Positions 1-11,800 of a stretch of 64,000 nucleotides of DNA are shown piece after piece. Numbering within the stretch: the first letter of the stretch is position 1; each line of letters starts with the position of its first letter. A model generated the notes under the pieces. It was not told the DNA's origin. It ran no database searches and worked only from the letters and a program-made list of their open reading frames with translations. The DNA lies in the NCBI RefSeq assembly GCF_000150275.1, contig NW_002060944.1:3290229-3354228 (forward strand), in the 5' to 3' direction. The position numbers were made by a program, and so were the translations under genes. This DNA is from Trichoplax adhaerens (lineage: Eukaryota > Placozoa > Uniplacotomia > Trichoplacea > Trichoplacidae).

Positions 1-198
1 GTTGCCTCCCTTTAGTCAATACTGTCATTAGACATGATGGAGCGCCGCTATTGATTGTATATTATATCGGATAACTCTTTCAAGATCCAAAGCGTTGCTC
101 AAGAGACTATCCAATCAACTAATATGACTTCGAAATCTACTCAAATTGAGTCTAATATCAATTTTACACCGGAATAAAATCAACCAATTTGTTCCTAC

Positions 199-282
199 CT
201 GTAGAATTTCGCTGGCAACAGCCATTTCTGCAGTTGAATGCTGCGTGAATGATATGCGCCTGCGCAGGATAGCTTGAGCCAT
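199..282 (-). CDS. first coding exon of a gene leaving the window, probable mitochondrial presequence
   Basis: Read on the minus strand, an ATG at 282 opens 28 codons that end in CAG followed by a good donor (GTAGGA) at 198. The peptide begins MAQAILRRRISFTQHS: three consecutive arginines, hydroxylated and hydrophobic residues and no acid until residue 19. That composition fits a mitochondrial targeting sequence. A further open stretch on the same strand lies at about 1-46, but I cannot join it in phase, so one exon may be missing between them. The product is not identifiable. The ATG faces GTF3C5 527 bases away, so the two genes probably share an upstream region. It could be a chance ORF, although the ATG, composition and donor together argue for a real first exon. 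Confidence 0.45.
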
Positions 283-808
283 CACACTGTGTTTCTATGA
301 CTCCCTCCGTCCCTCGTGATTCGATTGGACCATAGCGAGCTCATCCACAAGTTAGTATACTATCTTAAAACAGAGCTAATAAGTTAGTAAACATACTAGG
401 ATAATTAGTCTCTTACGGTATCGTATAGAGTACCAGTGCAGCTGTTGCTGCAGCGAAAAGCAGCTGGATGAGGCAAAGTTCATAACAGAAAATACTCGCT
501 TCAATTTCTATACGGTAGTATAGTAAGTTTTGAGCTGTATTATACAATATATACACGACAGTATCAAATCTTTGCCAAACTACTACGTCCAATGTTTACA
601 ACCTTTGGCTTCGCTAACTCTCGGCTATTAGCATCTGCTTTTGCATTTTGTGATATTATGACTTAATTAAAAGCGATCAAAAGCCTCATCGAGTATTTCA
701 ATCTATCCAGAAGACGGCACCATACATTGGCCATCTTTACCTTATCAAATCTAGTCGCTAATGCATCGATATCATCGCCAGTAAATTGCATGTTGATGAT
801 TTGGAGCT
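283..808. other. spacer between two divergent start codons
   Basis: This 526-base stretch separates the minus-strand first exon from the GTF3C5 ATG. It holds a GC-richer patch next to the minus-strand start (about 240-340). I see no long ORF and no clear TATA box. It is the natural place for a shared bidirectional promoter, which is inference from gene orientation only. Confidence 0.35.
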
Positions 809-3800
809 ATGGACAACGATAAAAAAACGTATAATTTGACCGTTGGCAAAAGGACATTCGTTATGGTGGAATTCCCTGGTATCTGATTAGTAATTTACTA
901 ATTGAATAATCTTTAGCAGCTATTAGTCTAATCGTTTTATTCTTAAAATTTATGATTATCTAGACATGTAGCTAATATCATGCAATGACTTGGAATAATA
1001 AGTATACAGTGCTTAACCATTTTATATTGACTAGTAGCAAAATTGACTTCTAAAAGTATTTGGGCGTAGCAATGTAACGATGAATTCTTGTAGCATCCTT
1101 AAATAGCCAACTAATCTATAAATCTTTAGCAATCAGTAGCCTAAATTTTTTAACCTAAAATCTACCACCTCAGCTAATACTGTACGGCGAGTTTCTGATA
1201 AATATTATTAGCTGGCTAATTCATAAATCTTGAAATAATAAGTAACCTGACCAATTAATTTTAAATGCTCATATCGACAGCTAAAGAATATCATCATCGG
1301 CTCTAGCTAATGCAATCCGATATATCCTACTTACTTTGAATTTAATACCTATAAAGTAACTTCTGATATGATAGTGACATACTCTACTTCAAAATTTAAA
1401 ATAGTAGTTTTTCAATTGGATATTAATGTATCGCATAATTGCAATATGGATTAAATTAAGTCAATTCCTTGCTGTAATTGTTCCAGGTCTTGTTAAAAAC
1501 CCCATCAAAGCAGTCCAATGTCTTGGAGGCCGCGATAAATTAGATCAGGCAAGAATTTCGACACATTAGCCAAATTATTTATGTGAACGATGAACGATCT
1601 TGATCGAACTAGCTAACAAATTCTGTGTACTTACCTGCTGTGAGACTTATTTATCATGGATTCCAATATTAGCTTAAAAAGTATATTTTGCCTTTATTAG
1701 ACAATAGCTGATCCCAATATGAGATTAGCACTAAATTTTCGACCGGAAGATGAATTTTGCCATCCTACTTATGGTGATAGATCAGATTCAACGCGTACTT
1801 TATTATTACATGTAAAGCATAAAAAATCGGATGGAACAGTCAGGCTAAACATTTTAGGCAATATTAAAACAATTTATAGCTTTCAAGGTTAGATTGATTA
1901 AATGAATTATCTAATACCAAAATTTTATTCATGATACCTATGCATGTATTCGTAACATATTCGTTTAGTTAACGACGACAGCCGGTATAAAACTTGCTCG
2001 CTAACAGATTAGAAATACATTGCCATGTTTTTATTTCTTCCCATTTATCTAATTAGGCTGTGCAGACTATCAGTTTTTACCTTCAAAATCGACTAATTTA
2101 TTTGGAAATAGAGGACAAACAAACATTACTAATGATCTATCATGGAATGGTAACTGCTAATCAAAGCAATATAATAGTATAAGTTACTAATCATATATGG
2201 TTACATTAATAATTTTATCAATGCATAACTAACAACTAATGATCGAGCGTTAATGTATTTCAGGTATCAAGACCAGCCAGTTCTTAAACGAAAAAATTCC
2301 TTTGTTTCTTCCTCCTGCAACGTTTGCACGGTTGGACAAAGCAATGGTATATAAGTAAGTTAAGTTAAATTTGAATTAATGCTAGCGTTGATAATTTGCC
2401 TTCGATGCTCAATTCCCAATTTACCGTTTAACATCGTATAGTTTTAATGAGGAGAGTACTACAAAACAGGGTGATGAGGATGAGGTAAATGTGAACATTA
2501 CGCTACCCTTGCTAAATAAACTTTCCGTGATAAGAAGTTAATATTATTTAATTAAATCTAGACTGAAGAAGCTCAAAATGAAAATACAGGTTCAAAGATG
2601 AAGAAAGCAGCAAAATTGCCTTCGTCAAAAGCTGTCCTATTTACAGATAAAGATGATATCACTTTAAGCAAAACTACAGTTACGACAATCCAGACGATTT
2701 GCATCGTATTTTAGCTATAGAACTATACTAATGTACACTTCTTCTATATTTACTTTATTAACGACAATATTAAGTATGATACAGAATATCTACAGAAGGT
2801 TAGCTGTAAATATGGGTAGATTATTCATTAACCTTAACCGTTGATAAATGTACCAACTGAACCGGAGAAAGAGGCGATAGAATTTATAGAAAATAGCGAG
2901 GAATTACAGATACGGGACTATTTACAGGAGGTAAGGAATGGAACTATGAAAGCATATTTTGAGGAGCGATTATTTAAGATTAGCTTTCTTCTGACAGCTA
3001 TTTAAGGATAGACCCATTTGGTCAAAAAATGCTCTCAGGGTTCATATTAAGAATGAATGGAAATTAAAAATGTAACATACGCTATCTGGTTACGAATATT
3101 TAAGGTTCAATAAAATATCTAGTAAACTATACCAGTCACTAACTGTCTTATTCTATCTGGAAGTGTCCTACCGGCAGTGGCGTACCATTTTAAATCTGGT
3201 CCATGGCGGTCGCTATGGGTGAAATTTGGTTATGATCCCCGACGAGATCCATCAAGTAAAGTGTACGTGATACTATTTCCTTCATACATCAGATATTCTA
3301 ATTCAGCTATATCCTATCCCTATAAAACTCTATTATTTTGTATTAATATTACTGTTGTACAGTTTTGTAATAGCGAATTACTTTAAAAAGTTAACTGCAC
3401 TATTTAAGAGTTAAAGCTTGAAAGTTATCGATGTACTCTTAATTAGGTATCAAGTTTTCGATTTTCGAATGAAGTCACTGGACGATCATAGTGATCTTGC
3501 TGGAGCATCGAAATACCATATTAACGCCCCTTGGTTAGCAAATCGCACGGCAACTTCATCTCGTGTTGCAAGTGAAAAGTAATAATTTTACGTAATACGT
3601 ATGCAAACAGTTTTCTATACGTATCTGTTCATGATATGTAATACTGTCGGGAGCAGTCTCAATCTCATATAGCAATCTTATGGTATTGATATATTTTAGG
3701 AATCAGTTAAAAGAGGATGTCATTACTCCTTATGTATATCAGTCTGGTGTTATCCCACCACAACGGCACACTCTATATCAACTGATAGATATACATCATG

Positions 3801-4421
3801 AAGATATCCAGAAATTTATTTCGGCTAATGATGGAAATGAAACACATTGCTCTGTATGTGCATAACATATAAATGCGATTACTTTATAATGGGTAACCTA
3901 ATGTAGTTTAATGGAAACGACTCACCTTGAATATGCTATTTCTAATGAACATTTTGAAATATTTGTTAACAGTTGGAAGATGGCTGGTGTGCACCTGGCA
4001 CAATTGCTAAAATTAGAGATAAATTGAGCGCAGAAGTGTCACTGACACTAAAAGAGCTTGAAGAAAGCGCTAGTAAGGCATTCTTTTCTACTTTCATATC
4101 TACCTTGGAGTCTTACACAATTTCTGCATAGGCTCTGTCGGTTTCTCTTAATTCAATATAGCCTTCTTTGCAAGAACATGCATATATATCTATTGCTAAT
4201 ACCTTTCAAATTTAATTTACAATTTTCAGGTCTACTTGAATCTGATAAATCTAAAAGTAACACTACGGAATTATCAACTGTAAGTATATCATCTTTAGCG
4301 TTGTTAAGTTACGACTGCTTTGCTACTTTAAGGTCTATTAGTGATATATTATTTTTTTTAAATTGTCAACCTTTTTTAGTTTTCGACCTATACGGATTGT
4401 ATCCTTTACGTTAAGCGATAA
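809..4421 (+). CDS. GTF3C5: general transcription factor 3C subunit 5 (TFIIIC63)
   Basis: TFIIIC subunit that helps bind internal promoters of RNA polymerase III genes in the nucleus. Fifteen exons: 809-878, 1487-1548, 1701-1887, 2057-2149, 2264-2354, 2442-2484, 2562-2655, 2854-2930, 2998-3071, 3164-3262, 3447-3578, 3700-3853, 3973-4072, 4230-4279, 4380-4421, giving 455 residues. Family landmarks appear in order: MVEFPG near the start, FRPEDEFCHPTYGDR, LFLPPATFARLD, the RPIWSKNALR block, and the highly conserved GPWRSLWVKFGYDPR, then YQVFDFRM and EDGWCAPGT. Human GTF3C5 carries matching blocks in the same order but has a longer acidic tail, largely absent here. The start at 809 is the first in-frame ATG of exon 1. 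Two introns are unusual: 1549-1700 begins with GC, and the one near 2656-2853 has no usable GT-AG pair that keeps the best alignment. All other junctions are ordinary. Confidence 0.93.
1549..1700 (+). other. GC-AG intron 2 of GTF3C5
   Basis: Exon 2 ends GATCAG and the intron begins GCAAGA. The acceptor is TTATTAG at 1700. The join is phase 0 and restores the expected reading into the ADPNMRLALNFRP block. No GT donor nearby keeps the frame and the alignment. Confidence 0.75.
2656..2853 (+). other. possible AT-AC (minor spliceosome) intron of GTF3C5, boundaries uncertain
   Basis: The upstream exon reaches LFTDKD. The downstream frame reads VPTEPEKEAIEF, and human TFIIIC63 has VP at the matching place. 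Directly upstream of that second block there is no AG that avoids a stop. The gap starts ATATCACTTT, resembling the minor donor ATATCCTT at two mismatches, and has CCTTAAC at 2832-2838, a textbook U12 branch sequence 16 to 17 bases before an AC. An ordinary alternative exists: donor GTTACG after 2686 and acceptor GGAG near 2867, which would drop the VPTEP residues. Confidence 0.35.
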
Positions 4422-6572
4422 CTCACACCAACGTTACTATATTTCGTTCTATTCTAAATCATTTCAGCATTACCCCTAACTGGTAATGTAACAATTTTGC
4501 AACTTTAATCTGGATTTAGAACATTGAGAATAGGATAAAAATTTGTTTGAATAGCGCTACAGTATTGTTACGATCTCTTTAGTAGTTAGATTGTATTGCA
4601 TCTATATCAGACAAAAAATTAGTAAGTAAGTTAGCTATATACTGTTGTGTAAGCTTATTCTTTAACAGTAATATTAAATAAATTACTAGCCGGTAGCGAG
4701 GAAAGTATGGATATTGACTGAGTACAACCTGAAGACACAAGAAGATCCGATAGCCGAATGACTGAAATAATGGAAGAAAGAAACAAATTTTTCTTATAAT
4801 CCATTTTGGTAGCATCATTTCAATTGATCAATATATCATTCCACTATGCGTTGTATATAGATGATGTACTTGTATTTATCCAAGCATGAATCAAGTAAAT
4901 AAAACGATTTTCCAACTCAATACTCCTCAATATTAGACTATATCCATTCTGTGTTACTTCGTGGACAGCACCATTCATTAGTAATTTTAATTCGATCGAA
5001 ACACCATCGATTTTGATGATTATTTTCTATCAAATACACATGGTATAGAACCGAAAATACTGAAATAATTCACGCTTTATTGTGTGTGTCAACAATATTC
5101 ATGAAATCAAACTGATACTTGCAGATCTTTAGCTTTTAAGTGTCAATGGCATAGCGGAGATAAATAATGTTATGCTCGAAACAACATGACTTGAACTGCA
5201 ATCCCCTTGAAATTATAGTAACATATTTATATTCAAATTAACTTATCATTCAACGGTACAGTTGGATTAGATATCTACTTTGCACTATAATCATGACTAC
5301 AACATTGGAGAGAATAAATCTTATAGCAATAGTTTGCTGTCAGTAATAAACTGCGCGGCTATAAATCAGAACTTTGATATAATACTGTATTTAACTATGC
5401 AATTACCCGTCCATATTGCGCGATCCTTTTAGCTACTTTACTAAGATTTTTTCAATATAGTAGACATTCTTACTGCTAACATTAATCTATCAAATAGCAT
5501 TTATTATCTGTCATTATCCTGTGATAGATGTGATCATTGGACAAGTATTTTAATAACAATTTATACTAGATACTGACTGGTCTTTACTGTAACAGTGTAG
5601 ATTGTAGAGAATCCATTTTCAATTCATATTATTAAAGAAGAAATACAATTTACTTCTACCTTTACAAGATTTCCAAACGTTAATTATTCATCATACGTTA
5701 CTTATTTATTCTTGCATGTTGTTGACTGTTCAGAATAATTTGTTTTAGTACCAAAGTAGAAACACGATATACTCCAATATCAGATTTCTAAGTGCTAAAA
5801 CGTGTAACTGATCACATATTTCTTATTTACAGTTATTATTTTATTTTATTTTATATATTCGTATATCTACGTTGGGTAAATATCTTAGCTGTGATACTGG
5901 ACTTTGGCGAATTCGATGTATCATGCACTAGTAAAGTACGAGATTCACAAGTACTAAGTAACAGTATTAAACCAAGTTATTTTACATCTATTTTTATCCT
6001 ATATCGTCATTTCACAAATGTCCAAAGCCTCTATGGACTATGGCTTACTACCTATTCTTGACCATAGAACATTCATAAAGAGTTTCTAAATAAATAAAAA
6101 GACTTCTATTGCTAAAAGACTATCATAAAAAAAACAAATTATTTCTAACTGTTTTATTAAAATGTTTTGCTATTGGGTCACGCGTTGGCTGATGCAAAAT
6201 AACATTTTAATTATTGATGACAGAAGGCTGTTCTCCAAGTTAATACTGCTTTGTCAATCAATATTCCAAAATTTATTAGACAGTGAATATTTTATTTAGA
6301 CTGCCGATCCTTAGCATTAATTCATGGCCGTAAAAAAATTGGCATCACTAAGAATCCAATAATCCATTAACATTATTTACAAGCAACCATAACGTTCATC
6401 ATCTTCATATTATATGCATTCATGATAGAAATTGAATTAGGATACCAGTCATGATAAGTATTAAATAAGTCATGACAAGGTAGTGAAGATGGCGTAGATG
6501 ACAAATATAAACTGTAACAGCCATAGTTAAAGAGACGATTCTGTCGGTAAACAGGGCACGGTGGTTGTTCTA
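4422..6572. other. intergenic, no gene recognised
   Basis: These 2.15 kb are AT-rich, and I find no exon-like block with splice sites and no familiar motif on either strand. The few open stretches are hydrophobic translations of A/T runs. The GTF3C5 3' end and the 3' region of the coiled-coil membrane gene both lie here, so it is a tail-to-tail spacer. Confidence 0.5.
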
Positions 6573-6983
6573 CTATTGAGAAGGTACCGTTAACTTAGGG
6601 AATAAAATATATGTTTCAGATCGTGCGTAAGCTACAGCTTGAATTATACTCTCGGTGACAACATCGAATATATATTGTTCATCATAGCGCCATATTACGA
6701 TAATTAGCAAGATAATAAAGGATAGCGTAAAGAATAATGCCTGTCTTTTACGAATATCTCTTATAATACGAGAAAGTGTTATAGCATGAGCGGCTTTATA
6801 AGCAGCATCTATTTTATGATCAAATTTCTCTTCCACCACATCCATTAAACGTTCACATTTCTCAACCTGCTCCTTCAAATCGTCTAATCGCGATTTTAAA
6901 TTACACATCTGATCGATATAATCGCCGTCCGAAGTAACATCTTCTAAAATTTCTTTTTCTCGACTTGATAGACTGTCGTGCAT
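6573..6983 (-). CDS. unnamed coiled-coil single-pass membrane protein, copy A
   Basis: I do not recognise this family. The 136-residue intronless ORF starts at 6983. Residues 1-70 are charged and heptad-like (EKEILEDVTS, IDQMCNLKSRLDDLKEQ), which predicts a coiled coil. A basic patch (RIIRDIRKRQ, about 73-82) precedes a strong membrane helix of about 18 residues (ALFFTLSFIILLIIVIW). About 35 residues follow. There is no signal peptide, so an N-terminus in the cytosol with a membrane anchor is the likely layout. It shares a clear N-terminal pattern with the ORF at 17437-17874: E-I-L-E-x-x-T-S, then I-D-x-M-C-x-L, then D-D-x-K-E-Q and a following Cys. That conservation at otherwise divergent sequence argues both are expressed genes. 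Both lack introns, unlike their neighbours, which might mean an old retrocopy origin. Confidence 0.55.
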   Translation of the reverse strand: MHDSLSSREKEILEDVTSDGDYIDQMCNLKSRLDDLKEQVEKCERLMDVVEEKFDHKIDAAYKAAHAITLSRIIRDIRKRQALFFTLSFIILLIIVIWRYDEQYIFDVVTESIIQAVAYARSETYILFPKLTVPSQ

Positions 6984-8810
6984 CTCGAATATCGCTGACT
7001 TTGCCGTCTAGATCTTGAACGAGTTATAGCGTTGAACCTAGTAAAAATTCAAGTTAGCTTACAGTTAAAAAAGTCTTAGTGGATGATAATAATCTTCTGC
7101 TCATTTAGCCAAACTATTCTATAATGGCGTTGTTAAAAAAAATTGATGGAAAAGATATGGAAAGTATTAACTTTAATTTGATTTTTACCAAGCATAAATT
7201 AACAGTACACTTATGATTAGGGGGAAAAANNNNNNNNNNNNNNNNNNNNNNNNNNNNNNNNNNNNNNNNNNNNNNNNNNTAAAGCGTCGTCACTTTTGAA
7301 TTCCTTAAATCGCTCAAACTACTTTATACAGGCAAAATTATCTATAATCTAAATGATAAGATGATGTTCTGAATCCCCTTACTAGGTAAGTTCACTTATT
7401 TGTTAGCCGATATACGCGTATTAATAAGCAATCAAAGTTATTCGCTAACATGTACATGACAAATTTTACAGTGAAAGGATCCTTGACTTAGTGGCTTTCT
7501 TAAAATCGCTTAACATGTTTAGCTACGTAAAATAATCTACAACTTTTCAGTCCTATTTTAACTCATTTTTATTACTATAATTTAATCTTACTTTTCTTCT
7601 TCTCTTTCAAGCAACCGCAACTATATTGACCTATTTATTTCACATTAAAAAAACGGCCATGTCTAAATCGTGTTCAATCTTACCAAGTATACGAGTATAT
7701 GATATAGTAAATGATGAGGAAGACCTTTTTAACAGCACGTACTTATCAAAATTAAGTAATAACCTCTTCAACAGAGGGCTATTGTATCAGTATTCCAAAT
7801 TAAATTAGTTATCAGATGAAAACTGAGAAGTGTTAACAAGGAGGATTAACAATTTGCTATGGTCTATCCTACTAACAAACTGCAACTCTCGCGATCGTTG
7901 AAATAAATTAATAGCAGAGCACATAAAGTTTTGTCGCGATCAATAGATTGATTAACCAAATAACTCAAAATTACAAACAATAGCAAGCAATGCTAATAAT
8001 AGATACTGGATATAATTATGTATAATTAATCGAATAGAACCCGCATAAAATTCTATAACAATCCTTATTATTAAAGGCAAATAATATGCAAATGAATACA
8101 CAACAGTATACCAACCTATTGATAAAGTTAGAACTAAACTTAATTGCATGTTGTAATAACTCCGCTGTTATAAGTGAGCATACCAAGGTTAAATCATAGC
8201 TTACAAGCGTCTCACTAGATTTTTTAACTCAAAAAAATGATAAATTGCATTCTTCTACATTGATCGCGATCGTATCACCGAAAACAGATTCAAATTTTTA
8301 AAATCTTATACCACTACTCTACTAATTATGATGGCCTTCTATTTATATACTTCACGATAACCGACCAGGATCGTACATTATAAATAATTTAATGCTGCAA
8401 GCAATACAAGGTTATATTGTTGTAACATAATTATTCTCGCAATGTTCACTTTATTTCAGTGCATTAACTATTTATCAATCGTAAAACCGATAACTCTGTA
8501 TAAATTTTCTTGAAATTTTTCACCAAATCTAAACCAGTATAGATAGTAATATAATGCAATAGCGATATTTACAATGAATTTAACCTTTCAATAACGCTGT
8601 ACATATTTCTAAAAGTATTTAGAACAATTTAAATTGTATTCATACAAAAAAGTATTGTAAAATGAAATAAAAAAAGGATACTATTACTCTATTATTAACA
8701 AATATGCTGTATAGAAGTAATCAATAACACGAAAAAATTTTCCTAAATATTATTACAAGCTTCCGTTATAAATTTAAACTTATGAGACAAATTCACTTTT
8801 TAAACAACGT
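6984..8810. other. intergenic with assembly gap
   Basis: The stretch contains the N run and two weak ORFs. One is a 65-residue hydrophobic ORF on the minus strand (8149 to 7952) with two possible membrane segments. The other is a short plus-strand ORF near 7658-7808. Neither shows splice support or a recognisable motif. COP1 ends just beyond. Confidence 0.4.
7230..7279. other. 50-base assembly gap
   Basis: Exactly 50 N, the usual placeholder for a scaffold gap of unknown size. It follows a G5A5 run, so homopolymer failure may have caused it. Sequence may be missing here. Confidence 0.98.
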
Positions 8811-11800
8811 TCAAACTAATTCTAACACCTAAAAATCAAGCAGAGTTTTAAAAAAATATATTTCATTAGCACACCATTAGAAATTCATTATGGGCTAACA
8901 ATGAGATTCATATTATCGTAGGCGTTGTAATGATTATGAAACATCAATACAGGATAGAAATCCGGAATTACCTTTATGGTTCCTTGACTATTTGCTGCTA
9001 CCAGCACATTAGCTCCCTACATGATAAGACGTGCATTAATTATGTTTATTAAAAAATGAATTACGGACAATAAATATATTAAACAAGAGTCCAATTTATT
9101 CGAACAAAAACCATTATAAGTACTATGTCTTCTTACTAACCCTTTTCCAACAAACAGCACTGACAAATTCATTACTGTCATCGTCTCTCGAATCTTTATC
9201 CTAAGCCATATCAAAAATAGCATCCATGAAGGTAACAGAATTACGTTTTGCGACATAAAATTACAATTTTAATGCGATACAACTTACAAAAATACTGCGT
9301 ACAACATCAAATTTGAAAGATAATAACTGCTTTGAAAGCCCCTTATAATATAGGTACAAGGAATTGTTCTCACTGCCTATCTCACGAAGGAATTGATTAA
9401 ATTAATTTACTTCTATTGCAATCTCCACGCAAACGGCATATGATATGAACGAGTAGATTCTATAATACCACAATTTTGTTCATAATAAATTTACCGCAAG
9501 CTATATAGTCTCCATCTGTGGCCAGGCCAACAAAATTCTTTTCGTTACTATGACCCCTAAATGTTCTAGTGCAGTATGGTACATTCAAATCCCAAAGCTT
9601 TAGCTGGCTATCGGTAGAACTAACAATCAGAAAATGGTAGTCATACTTGTCAGTTTAGAGCATTCTTGTTATAATATTAATACGAAAGTAGTATATTAAC
9701 CGTTGGGACAAAATATAATTTTGGACCTCATTTAACTTACGCTGATACAATTTCATTTTCGTTAACAAAGTTGGTATAAGACACAGCCTTGCGATGGCCT
9801 TTAAAATCCGCAAGAGATTTACTAGTATTTCGCAGATCGTAATAATGGACGCAGTGATCTGTGCAATAGATATAACAATAAAATTAATCGGTAACCAAAT
9901 CATATAAACTCTAATCTAAACAGACTTTAGAAACTGTCTTACCGGCTGAACCAAATGCCAAATGGTAACGGCTAACAGGACTGAACTTGACACAACAAAC
10001 ATTCGCCTTGGCTTCAAGAGATGCTATTGAATGCTCTAAATTGGTCGACCACAACTTCACTGTTGCATATATTAATATAATAGTGAACATGAGAAGATAA
10101 TACTTAGCCTGATTTACTAGCTCAAAGAACAAATTGATTTTAATTTTAAATTCGGTATAAAATCATTAAAAAGTGTACCACTCTGTATTTTGGCTAATGA
10201 CGGTGAACCTATATAGACTTTACCTTTAGCGTCATCAGAACCAGAAGCAAACAACTTAGGATCAACTTTATTAAAATCAACACACCAACATCTTTTTTCA
10301 TGCTCCTAAAATTAACAGAATCAATGCATGCATTACGTACGTTGCAGTCTGTGCATAGCTCACTGTAACTATCTAGTCTAACAAAACAATTACTTCAATA
10401 ACATAAGGAGTCATCAGGCCTTAAATTAACCGGAGTAAAAAGTATAACTAAAAAACCATACCTGATAGCATCTAGTTTTAACTCCGTTAAACGCATCCCA
10501 TAAAGCAACAGTACCTTCGTAATCGCTGCTGGCTAGAACTTCCTTGTGATATGCACTCCAACTAATGCAACTAAATAGTAATCATATTACCAAAATTTTT
10601 CTTTAAGGAAGCATGTTTATGGGTCGATCCACTGTATTCCTAATTCAGTACATACTAACCTAATTTTCGAGCTACACGTCATTTCTGTGACAGGATAGTG
10701 AATATCAACAGCGTCTCTGATAATGCTACTATATTCAAAAATCTGAGTACAACGTATAGACACGTACTTAATAGCTGATAAGGAACAATAAATCAATTTA
10801 CAGCAGTGTTACTAATGCAAGATTCTCAAAAACTCTCGTACCTTAATTTTTTTCGTTACACCGGCTATAGCAAAATAATCACAATCCCTATCAAATTCAA
10901 TGCTGCAAAACAACATTATTGAATTACGTTAGTAATCACGCTGAAATAAAATTTAAGATCTTATTATTCACTAATTAAATAGTATCAATATTCCATAAAA
11001 GAAATTTCTCAACAACAAATAGTGTCAATAAAAATCTTATACCTAGATACTATGCTTGAATGATTATATAGATCGCCATAATTTAACGTAGCTAATGCTC
11101 TAAAACGATCAAACTTTGTAAATTTGGATAAATGTTCCATGAATAATTCCAAACTATCATCTTTAGAGCCAGCTCCTATAAATTTTTCGATAATGATATA
11201 ATAGACATTAATAAACAATTTTTCCATTATAAATTTAATAAATAAAAGCTGCACCTGATTGCTTAATGGAAAAATAACAATCTTCCAAATCTTCATAATG
11301 AATACTTAAACGTTTTCTTCTTTCACTGATACTATGACTTACTAAATATTTGGGATTAACCTAAGATAATAAAAGTACGCAAATTACTAGCAAAAAATTC
11401 AAAACTGAACATCATCGCTAAGACAGTTTCATATATTAGCCTAAAGTTGATTACATACATATTTGCTGCCATTAAATCCATCTTGTCTTTGCAAAGGTAA
11501 ATCTGTTTCTTCCCTAAGATTTTAAAAAATAGTTTTATAATACCCTCTATCTACAATCTTAGAATAATTTTAAAATAGAAAGGTTTATAAAAATATAACT
11601 TTACCTAAATTCAATATTTACACTTGTACTAGCACCTGCATTTACAGTTGAATTTAAATTATTGCTAGTCGCTGCAACTCCAACGTTACCATTGAAAGCA
11701 GGAGAGGTTGAAGCGGTCGGAAATTGGACAAGATTCTCCTAGAAGAATAGAAAATGATTAACTATTCTAGATATCAGGAATGCTATATTTAATACATGTG

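Noticed and set aside
7952-8149. 65-codon hydrophobic minus-strand ORF, considered a third member of the coiled-coil membrane family
   Set aside because: It lacks the E-I-L-E / M-C-x-L / D-D-x-K-E-Q region and could be translation of T-rich DNA.
8888-8971. Extended COP1 C-terminus [15 protein letters not shown]
   Set aside because: It is read-through of the last intron; an acceptor and 18-base exon downstream give the conserved VLELV end.
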